Made by a program: the position numbers and the translations under genes
Part shown: piece by piece, positions 57,583 to 64,000 of the stretch
Position numbering within the stretch: the stretch's first letter is position 1
Layout: each line of letters starts with the position of its first letter
The notes under the pieces: generated by a model
Database searches by the model: none
Told to the model about the DNA's origin: nothing
Seen by the model: the letters and a program-made list of their open reading frames with translations, nothing else
Assembly: GCF_014635705.1 (NCBI RefSeq)
Contig: NZ_BMDI01000001.1
Location: 512,008-576,007, forward strand
Length of the DNA: 64,000 nt
DNA from: Oxalicibacterium faecigallinarum
GTDB lineage: Bacteria > Pseudomonadota > Gammaproteobacteria > Burkholderiales > Burkholderiaceae_D
Direction of reading: 5' to 3'

Positions 57583-58497
57583 TTGCCGATTCTCCACGTA
57601 AACGATCTTGATCTCTGGTACGACACACAGGGCGACCCCAGTCATCCCGCGATTCTTTTGATCGTCGGTCTCGGCATGCAAGCCGTGTCATGGCCGGAGT
57701 CCTTCTGCAACGAGCTTGTGCAGCGCGGTTTCTATCTGATCCGTTTCGACAATCGTGATAACGGCCTGTCTACCAAACTCCATCATCTGGGCAAGCCCAA
57801 TACCTTGCTCGCGGTGCTCAAGCTGGCCTTCCGCATGAAACTCAAGGCGGGCTATACGCTGGACGACATGGCGTCCGATGCAGTGGGTGTGCTTGATGCG
57901 CTTGGTATCAGCAAGGCACATATCGTTGGCGCCTCGATGGGCGGCATGATCGCGCAGATTGTCGCCGCGCGTTACCCGGAACGCACCCTGAGCCTGACCT
58001 CCATCATGTCTACCAGTGGCCGTCGTGGCCTGCCCGGACCGACGCGTGCGGCGCGTAAGGTATTGTTCGGTACGCCGCCTGATCCGCTCAATCACGAAGG
58101 CGTGATCCAGCATTTTGTGCGTACGATGCAGGTAATCGGTAGCCCCGCCTATCCGACGCCTGCCGAGCATTTGCGTGAGCGGGTGGAACGCACCGTCAAA
58201 CGCAGTCTCGATCCGACTGCGACCACGCGACAATTATTGGCGATCGGCGCATCCGGTGATCGGGTAGCGTTGCTGCAGACGATCAAGGCGCCAACTCTGG
58301 TAATTCATGGTACGTCTGATCCGCTGGTGCCGATTGCCGGAGGGCGTGATGTGGCACGACTGGTGCCGCATGCCGTCCTGCACGAGATCGAAGGAATGGG
58401 GCATGACATGCCGGATCAGTTGAATCCGCAGCTCGCTGCTCTGATCGGCGAACATTGTCATCAGCAGGAAGAAAGCCTGGCAAAGGTTCCGGCATGA
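57583..58497 (+). CDS. Alpha/beta-hydrolase
   Basis: This 304-residue alpha/beta-hydrolase has the nucleophile elbow GASMGGM (Ser118), an acid in HGTSDPLVP and the catalytic His in EGMGHDMP. The oxyanion region is LIVGLGMQAVSWP, and RFDNRDNGLST follows. These patterns are found in esterases of the TesB-unrelated 'alpha/beta fold' group; the substrate is unknown. The start is TTG at 57583. The gene overlaps the LD-carboxypeptidase gene by 4 nt (ATGA), so the two are coupled. Confidence 0.85.
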   Translation: MPILHVNDLDLWYDTQGDPSHPAILLIVGLGMQAVSWPESFCNELVQRGFYLIRFDNRDNGLSTKLHHLGKPNTLLAVLKLAFRMKLKAGYTLDDMASDAVGVLDALGISKAHIVGASMGGMIAQIVAARYPERTLSLTSIMSTSGRRGLPGPTRAARKVLFGTPPDPLNHEGVIQHFVRTMQVIGSPAYPTPAEHLRERVERTVKRSLDPTATTRQLLAIGASGDRVALLQTIKAPTLVIHGTSDPLVPIAGGRDVARLVPHAVLHEIEGMGHDMPDQLNPQLAALIGEHCHQQEESLAKVPA

Positions 58498-59483
58498 ACA
58501 TGAGTGCGACGGAATCGGCCAATAATGCCTTGAATCAGCGTATCCGCACCGAGTTGCTTGACGCTGAATGTCAGCCGCCTTGCATTGCCATTGTTTCGCC
58601 CAGCGGCTATGCGCCGAATCCGGATGCTGTGACGCGCGGTATTGCAACCTTGCAGGCGCAAGGATGTCAGGTCCGCAATCTGACCGATCCGGTTTATCGT
58701 CATCATCGTTTCGGTGCCAGGGATGATCAGCGGATTGCGCAGTTGTACGCGGCAGCGCAGGATCCGGATGTCGACATTGTGATGGCATTGCGCGGTGGCT
58801 ACGGTCTGACGCGACTGTTACCCGATCTGGATTTCTCCCTGCTGGCGCGCAGCGGCAAATTGTTTGTCGGGCATAGCGACTTTACGGCATTGCAAATGGG
58901 ATTGCTGGCCACGCAAGGGCACGTGACCTTTTCTGCGCCGATGTTGTGTGACGACTTTGTGCGGGAAGAACTCAGAGCCTTTTCTCTGACCGATTTCTGG
59001 CAATGCCTGAGCCATTCACAGCATGTCGTGCGCGGGACTGCAACAGGCAATCCGGAAGTTGATCTGCACGGAACACTGTGGGGCGGCAATCTGGCGATGC
59101 TGACCCATCTGGTCGGCTCGCCATGGTTGCCGCAAATCGATGGCGGCATTCTGTTCGTTGAGGACGTCAACGAGCATCCCTACCGCGTTGAGCGCATGTT
59201 GCTGCAATTGCTGCATGCGGGTGTGCTGCAGAAACAGAAGGCGTTGATTCTTGGCGATTTTTCCGGCTACAAACTGACCGATTACGACAACGGTTACGAC
59301 TTTGAGCAGATGCTGCTCTGGTTGCGCCAGCAGGTTCCTATCCCTATTTTGAGCGGTCTACCGATCGGCCATGGCCGCGACAAGGTTACCTTGCCGGTGG
59401 GTGCGCCGGCGCATCTGTATGCGCTGAACGGTCATTTTTCACTGACGGTCAGCGACTATCCGCATTTGCCTGTATCTGCCTGA
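58494..59483 (+). CDS. ldcA: Muramoyltetrapeptide LD-carboxypeptidase
   Basis: LdcA (peptidase family S66) removes the terminal D-alanine from murein tetrapeptides in the cytoplasm during cell-wall recycling. The 329-residue product shows IAIVSPSGYAP at the start of the fold, MALRGGYGLTRLLPDLD, the nucleophile Ser128 in FVGHSDFTALQ, a Glu in FVEDVNEHPYRVERML and the late His in GLPIGHGRDKVTLPVG. ATG 58494 overlaps the hydrolase stop; ATG 58500 is an alternative. Confidence 0.93.
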   Translation: MNMSATESANNALNQRIRTELLDAECQPPCIAIVSPSGYAPNPDAVTRGIATLQAQGCQVRNLTDPVYRHHRFGARDDQRIAQLYAAAQDPDVDIVMALRGGYGLTRLLPDLDFSLLARSGKLFVGHSDFTALQMGLLATQGHVTFSAPMLCDDFVREELRAFSLTDFWQCLSHSQHVVRGTATGNPEVDLHGTLWGGNLAMLTHLVGSPWLPQIDGGILFVEDVNEHPYRVERMLLQLLHAGVLQKQKALILGDFSGYKLTDYDNGYDFEQMLLWLRQQVPIPILSGLPIGHGRDKVTLPVGAPAHLYALNGHFSLTVSDYPHLPVSA

Positions 59484-59498
59484 CGCCGCAGGCCGGCT

Positions 59499-59526
59499 TT
59501 GGGCTGGCTGGGGCGGGTGGTAGAAT
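59499..59526 (+). promoter_or_regulatory. Possible ybiT promoter
   Basis: TAGAAT (59521-59526) is a good -10, 41 nt before the GTG start; TTGGGC 16 nt upstream is a weak -35. Confidence 0.4.
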
Positions 59527-59567
59527 AGCAGGCTGTCAATTTTCATTTCCGCAAAGGCTTTTCCCAA

Positions 59568-61169
59568 GTGTTATCTACTGCCAACATCACGATGCAGTTC
59601 GGCCCCAAGCCGCTGTTTGAAAATATCTCTGTCAAATTCGGTGAAGGCAACCGGTACGGTTTGATCGGTGCCAATGGTTGCGGCAAATCCACGTTCATGA
59701 AAATTCTGGGCGGCGACCTGGATCCGACTGCTGGCAACGTGAGTCTCGATCCGGGCGAACGCCTCGGCAAGCTGCGTCAGGATCAGTTCGCTTACGAAGA
59801 AATGCGCGTGCTGGACGTCGTGATGATGGGGCACGTCGAGATGTGGGCAGCGATGTCCGAGCGCGATGCGATCTATGCCAATCCGGAAGCGACCGACGAC
59901 GATTACATGAAGGCAGCCGATCTGGAAGCCAAGTTTGCCGAGTACGACGGTTATACCGCCGAGGCGCGTGCCGGCGAACTGTTGCTGGGCGTCGGTGTGC
60001 CGATCGAACAGCATCAAGGCCCGATGAGCAACGTTGCTCCTGGCTGGAAGTTGCGCGTATTGCTGGCGCAGGCATTGTTCTCCAATCCGGACATCCTGCT
60101 GCTCGACGAACCGACCAACAATCTGGACATCAATACGATTCGCTGGCTCGAAGAAGTCTTGAACCAGCGCAACTCGACGATGATCATCATTTCCCACGAT
60201 CGTCACTTCCTGAATCAGGTATGCACGCACATGGCCGACATGGACTACGGCACGCTGAAAGTCTATCCGGGCAACTACGATGACTACATGCTGGCATCGT
60301 CGCAGGCGCGGGCACAACAACTGGCAAACAATGCCAAGGCCAAGGAAAAGGTCGCCGAACTGCAGGACTTCGTGCGTCGCTTCTCGGCCAACAAGTCCAA
60401 GGCGCGTCAGGCAACCTCGCGTGCTAAGCAGATCGAAAAGATCAAGGTGGAGGACGTCAAGCCGTCCAGCCGTCAGAATCCGTTCGTGCGCTTTGAAGGC
60501 GAGAAGAAGTTGCATCGTCTGGCCGTGGAAACCGAAAACATCGCCAAAACTTACGACCGCAAGATTTTCGACCGTTTCAGCATCATGGTCGAAGCAGGTG
60601 AGCGCATTGCGATCATTGGTGCCAACGGTGCCGGTAAGACGACCTTGCTGCGTTGCATCGGCGGCAATGACATTACGGGGCTGGAAGCCGATAGTGGCAC
60701 CGTCAAATGGGCAGAGAATGCCAATGTCGGCTACATGCCGCAGGATCCGACCGAGGAATTCGCCAAAGGCGAGACGCTGACCGACTGGATGGGGCAGTGG
60801 ACGCAGGAAGGCGATGACGACCAGGCCGTGCGTTCGATTCTGGGCCGTTTGCTGTTCTCCGGTGATGACGTCAAGAAGTCAGTCAAGGTCCTGTCCGGTG
60901 GCGAGAAAGGCCGCATGATGTACGGCAAGCTGATGCTGGGCCGTCACAACGTGCTGTTACTCGATGAACCGACCAACCATATGGATATGGAGTCCATCGA
61001 ATCGTTGAACATTGCGCTTGAAAAATATGCAGGCACGCTGATTTTCGTTTCGCACGATCGCGAATTCGTATCGTCGCTGGCCAATCGCATTCTCGAAGTC
61101 AAGGATGGCGAAGTGATCGACTTCCAAGGCACGTACGAAGAGTATCTGACCAGCCAGGGTATCGAGTAA
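59568..61169 (+). CDS. ybiT: ABC-F family ATPase (YbiT-like)
   Basis: ABC-F proteins act on ribosomes rather than in transport. The 533-residue product has two nucleotide-binding domains: Walker [10 protein letters not shown] (34-42) and GANGAGKTT, with Walker B ILLLDEP and LLLDEP. A charged linker (about 240-310) lies between them. The first signature motif is the atypical [13 protein letters not shown] form typical of the YbiT subgroup, while the second is LSGGE. The start codon is GTG at 59568, giving [12 protein letters not shown], the family N-terminus. It stands alone. Confidence 0.92.
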   Translation: MLSTANITMQFGPKPLFENISVKFGEGNRYGLIGANGCGKSTFMKILGGDLDPTAGNVSLDPGERLGKLRQDQFAYEEMRVLDVVMMGHVEMWAAMSERDAIYANPEATDDDYMKAADLEAKFAEYDGYTAEARAGELLLGVGVPIEQHQGPMSNVAPGWKLRVLLAQALFSNPDILLLDEPTNNLDINTIRWLEEVLNQRNSTMIIISHDRHFLNQVCTHMADMDYGTLKVYPGNYDDYMLASSQARAQQLANNAKAKEKVAELQDFVRRFSANKSKARQATSRAKQIEKIKVEDVKPSSRQNPFVRFEGEKKLHRLAVETENIAKTYDRKIFDRFSIMVEAGERIAIIGANGAGKTTLLRCIGGNDITGLEADSGTVKWAENANVGYMPQDPTEEFAKGETLTDWMGQWTQEGDDDQAVRSILGRLLFSGDDVKKSVKVLSGGEKGRMMYGKLMLGRHNVLLLDEPTNHMDMESIESLNIALEKYAGTLIFVSHDREFVSSLANRILEVKDGEVIDFQGTYEEYLTSQGIE

Positions 61170-61290
61170 TTTGCGTTTCCGCTCGTGGCAACAACACACT
61201 GGCCGCCGCGAGCGAACGTTGCCGTCTTGTTATCAGGATGTTCGATCGTCTCTTGTATCCGTCGCGATCACCGTCCTATGCGATTGGCGC

Positions 61291-61330
61291 TACAATTTGC
61301 GATCCGAATAGGCACTTTTTGATCCGAGTA
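61291..61330 (+). promoter_or_regulatory. Possible nadA promoter and tandem direct repeat
   Basis: TACAAT (61291-61296) is a plausible -10 with no good -35. Downstream, GATCCGAATA (61301-61310) is repeated as GATCCGAGTA (61321-61330), exactly 20 bp apart, about two helical turns. Confidence 0.4.
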
Positions 61331-61394
61331 CGGATGCTTTGTTTTCTTGCAATCACCATCGATTGCCATCTAACGTTCAACCTAACGACCAGCC

Positions 61395-62534
61395 ATGCAG
61401 AATCAGCCAATCAAGACCGTTGAATTCGAACGTCCCATCATGGAAAGTGGCACCAGTTGTGTCGCCCATGCATGGGCCAAAATCCCGATGTCGCCATCGC
61501 CGGAAGAGAAAGCCGAGCTCAAGGCGCGCATCAAGCGCTTGCTGAAAGAGCGCGAAGCCGTTCTCGTTGCGCATTATTACGTCGATGCGGACTTGCAGGA
61601 TCTGGCGGAAGAAACCGGTGGCTGCGTGTCCGACTCGCTCGAGATGGCGCGCTTTGGTCGCGATCATCCGGCCAAGACGCTCGTCGTGGCCGGCGTCAAG
61701 TTCATGGGCGAGACCGCGAAGATTCTGAGCCCGGAGAAAACCATTCTGATGCCCGACCTGGATGCGACCTGTTCGCTTGATCTGGGTTGCCCGGTAGATG
61801 AGTTTTCAGCCTTCTGTGATGCGCATCCCGATCGTGTGGTCGTGGTGTATGCAAATACCAGTGCGGCGGTCAAGGCACGCGCGGACTGGATGGTGACGTC
61901 ATCCATCGGTCTGAAGATCGTCGAACATCTGCATGCGCAAGGGAAAAAAATCCTGTGGGCACCGGACAAGCATCTGGGCAGCTATATCCAGAAGCAGACG
62001 GGTGCAGACATGCTGCTGTGGCAAGGTTCTTGTCTGGTGCATGACGAGTTCAAGGCCGTCGAGCTGGAACTGTTGAAGCGGGAGCACCCGCAAGCCAAGG
62101 TGCTCGTGCATCCGGAATCGCCTGCGGCCGTGGTAGCGCTGGCCGATGCGATCGGCTCGACCTCGCAACTGATTCACGCCGCGCAAACGATGGATGCGCC
62201 TGAGTTCATCGTCGCCACCGATAACGGCATCCTACACAAGATGAAGGCCGCTGCACCTGGCAAGATCTTCATCGATGCGCCGACTGCAGGTAATGCAGCA
62301 ACCTGCAAGAGTTGCGCACATTGCCCATGGATGGCGATGAACGCATTGCAGAATCTTGCGGATGTATTGGAAACCGGCAAGAACGAAGTACACGTCGATC
62401 CGGAAATTGGTCGCAAGGCGACTGTCTGCATCGACCGCATGCTGGACTTTGCGGCGGCAAAAAAAGCCAATGTGCGTCCTTCGTCCGATCTGGCCAAGGA
62501 ACAACAACTCTTTTCAGGAATCGGCCCCGCATGA
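61395..62534 (+). CDS. nadA: Quinolinate synthase A
   Basis: NadA condenses iminoaspartate with dihydroxyacetone phosphate to quinolinate using a [4Fe-4S] cluster. The 379-residue product is of the long type. Landmarks are [33 protein letters not shown], the cluster cysteine regions [18 protein letters not shown] and [10 protein letters not shown], and [21 protein letters not shown]. It overlaps nadC by 4 nt. The enzyme that makes iminoaspartate (nadB) lies at the window end on the other strand. Confidence 0.97.
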   Translation: MQNQPIKTVEFERPIMESGTSCVAHAWAKIPMSPSPEEKAELKARIKRLLKEREAVLVAHYYVDADLQDLAEETGGCVSDSLEMARFGRDHPAKTLVVAGVKFMGETAKILSPEKTILMPDLDATCSLDLGCPVDEFSAFCDAHPDRVVVVYANTSAAVKARADWMVTSSIGLKIVEHLHAQGKKILWAPDKHLGSYIQKQTGADMLLWQGSCLVHDEFKAVELELLKREHPQAKVLVHPESPAAVVALADAIGSTSQLIHAAQTMDAPEFIVATDNGILHKMKAAAPGKIFIDAPTAGNAATCKSCAHCPWMAMNALQNLADVLETGKNEVHVDPEIGRKATVCIDRMLDFAAAKKANVRPSSDLAKEQQLFSGIGPA

Positions 62535-63391
62535 GTCTGCTGCGCAATCCATACGCCCCATTCGATGACGATCTGCGACAGGCTTTCGAAGCCAATATCG
62601 CTGCTGCGCTGGCAGAAGACATTGGCACTGGTGACGTGACTGGCAAGCTGGTACCGGAGCACATGATGAAGGCGCGCGTGATCGTGCGCGAGCAAGCGGT
62701 ATTGTGCGGTGCGCCGTGGTTTGAAGCCGTCATGAAGCAGCTGGATGCGCGTATCGTGCTGACCTGGCGTTATGCCGAAGGTGATCTGATGAAGGCCGAT
62801 AGAGAGGTCTGCGAGATTGAAGCTCCTGCGCGTGCCTTGCTCACGGCAGAGCGTACGGCACTCAATTTCATGCAGTTGCTGTCTGGCGTTGCGACTGCCA
62901 CGCGTCGCTATGTGGAAATTGTGGCAGGCACAAAGGCATCGATTCTTGATACGCGCAAAACCCTGCCGGGCCTGCGCCTGGCGCAGAAATATGCGGTCCG
63001 TGTCGGTGGCGGACAGAACCAGCGTCTGGCACTGTATGACGGTATCCTGATCAAGGAAAACCATATTGCGGCAGCGGGTGGCGTCCGTGCAGCCATGCAT
63101 CTGGCGCAATCGCTGAATGCTGGTGTCAGTATCCAGATCGAGGTCGAAACCCTGGCGCAACTGGATGAGGCACTGGAAGCCGGCGCAAAATCGATCCTGC
63201 TCGATAACTTCTCGTTTGCCATGATGCGTGATGCGGTCGAGCGCACGGCAGGACGTGCCTTGCTGGAAGCGTCGGGCAATGTGAATGCGACGACAGTACG
63301 CACGATTGCAGAAACAGGCGTGGATCGTATTTCGATTGGTTCACTGACCAAGGATGTCAAGGCAACGGACTATTCACTGCGCATTATTTAA
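62531..63391 (+). CDS. nadC: Nicotinate-nucleotide pyrophosphorylase (quinolinate phosphoribosyltransferase)
   Basis: NadC converts quinolinate and PRPP to nicotinate mononucleotide. The 286-residue product shows [60 protein letters not shown] and GILIKENHI, all family signatures, with the barrel strand LLDNFSF later. ATG 62531 overlaps the nadA stop (ATGA). A strong bidirectional terminator follows. Confidence 0.97.
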   Translation: MSLLRNPYAPFDDDLRQAFEANIAAALAEDIGTGDVTGKLVPEHMMKARVIVREQAVLCGAPWFEAVMKQLDARIVLTWRYAEGDLMKADREVCEIEAPARALLTAERTALNFMQLLSGVATATRRYVEIVAGTKASILDTRKTLPGLRLAQKYAVRVGGGQNQRLALYDGILIKENHIAAAGGVRAAMHLAQSLNAGVSIQIEVETLAQLDEALEAGAKSILLDNFSFAMMRDAVERTAGRALLEASGNVNATTVRTIAETGVDRISIGSLTKDVKATDYSLRII

Positions 63392-63408
63392 GTCGTTCGT
63401 TCTTTCAT

Positions 63409-63446
63409 AAACAAAAAAGCCGCTTTTGACAGCGGCTTTTTTGTTT
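63409..63446. terminator. Bidirectional terminator (nadC / nadB)
   Basis: AAACAAAAAAGCCGCT / AGCGGCTTTTTTGTTT forms a perfect 16-bp stem around TTTGAC, serving both convergent genes. Confidence 0.95.
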
Positions 63447-63459
63447 GACTCGGTAGCGG

Positions 63460-64000
63460 TCAGTCTGGAGAAAGCACGCTTGGCAGTGCTTTGGGCAAGG
63501 TCTCCGGATAGTCGCGGCTGTAATGCAGGCCGCGGCTTTCCCGGCGTGACAGTGCACTGTTGACGATGAGCGACGCGACTTCCACCAGATTGCGCAACTC
63601 CAGCAAGTCGGGCGTGATGCGGAAGTTGGCATAATACTCGTCGATCTCTTCCTTGAGCAGGCGGATACGATGCTGGGCGCGTTGCAGGCGTTTTGTCGTA
63701 CGCACGATGCCGACGTAATTCCACATGAAGCGGCGCAGCTCTTCCCAGTTATTGGCGATGATGACCTCTTCATCCGCATCGGTCACGCGGCTTTCATCCC
63801 ATGCCGGCAAGGCAGGTACTTTCTGCTTTGGTTGTTCTGCAATGTAGTGGGCAGCGGCACGGCCAAGTACCAGACATTCCAGCAGGGAATTGCTCGCCAG
63901 GCGATTGGCACCATGCAAACCGGTACAGGTCGCTTCACCAACGGCATACAAGCCGGGCAGGTCGGTGCGGCCTGACAAGTCGGTAATGATGCCGCCGCAG
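63460..64000 (-). CDS. nadB: L-aspartate oxidase (C-terminal part)
   Basis: NadB is a flavoprotein that oxidises L-aspartate to iminoaspartate for NadA. Only the last ~180 residues are in the window; the frame stays open to the right edge. The FAD-domain end [40 protein letters not shown] is seen across several motifs, followed by the helical C-terminal domain ([38 protein letters not shown]). It converges on nadC, completing the de novo NAD cluster. Confidence 0.96.
   Translation of the reverse strand, partial: CGGIITDLSGRTDLPGLYAVGEATCTGLHGANRLASNSLLECLVLGRAAAHYIAEQPKQKVPALPAWDESRVTDADEEVIIANNWEELRRFMWNYVGIVRTTKRLQRAQHRIRLLKEEIDEYYANFRITPDLLELRNLVEVASLIVNSALSRRESRGLHYSRDYPETLPKALPSVLSPD

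Overview
The window looks like a chromosomal segment of a Gram-negative betaproteobacterium, most likely Burkholderiales and perhaps Oxalobacteraceae. That placement is inferred from gene content and order: lpxB-rnhB-rRNA methyltransferase, ppsR/ppsA divergent, smpB/ratA-rnfH divergent, DUF4124/guaB-guaA, cydDCABX, queE-queD-tadA, and nadA-nadC facing nadB. No rRNA, tRNA, CRISPR array, insertion sequence or phage gene was seen. Both window edges cut genes: lpxB lacks its start and nadB lacks its N-terminal part.

Layout. 1-17.9 kb is core housekeeping: lipid A, RNase HII, PEP synthase and its regulator, an NfeD/stomatin pair, trans-translation, purine (GMP) synthesis, an OsmC-YcaO fusion, two small-molecule transporters and an aminotransferase. 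18.0-27.2 kb is a four-gene RND efflux operon (mdtA-mdtB-mdtC-outer membrane factor). 27.2-28.2 kb is a zeta-type toxin with a Phd/YefM-like antitoxin. 28.4-45.4 kb is an iron-uptake region: three FecI-type sigma factors, three FecR-type regulators and four TonB-dependent receptors, with a secreted DUF1800/DUF1501 pair in the middle. 45.5-47.2 kb holds a group III truncated haemoglobin, a DUF1348 protein and a TetR regulator. 47.4-53.9 kb is the cytochrome bd oxidase operon cydD-cydC-cydA-cydB-cydX; cydX is a 40-codon gene. 54-64 kb returns to housekeeping: Na+/H+ antiporter, deazapurine synthesis, tadA, a hydrolase, LD-carboxypeptidase, the ABC-F protein YbiT and the NAD synthesis genes.

The most interesting pattern is regulatory. 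Four promoters (mdtA, fecI1, fecI2, fecI3) share one arrangement: a -10 hexamer (TAAAAT three times, AATAAT once), a 17-nt spacer to a -35-like hexamer, and a Fur-box-like sequence starting with AATGAGAA that always begins on the third-last base of the -10. This ties the RND efflux operon to the iron-uptake genes and suggests it exports an iron-related compound, for example a siderophore. The three signalling sets also differ. Sets 1 and 3 have full-length FecR and a receptor with an STN signalling domain. Set 2 has a FecR that stops just after the membrane segment and a receptor without an STN domain, so it seems to have lost both ends of the surface-signalling relay together.

An FNR/ANR-like site lies upstream of cydD, which fits low-oxygen control of the bd oxidase. 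Long open frames antisense to ppsA, guaB, guaA and mdtC are judged to be codon-bias shadows.
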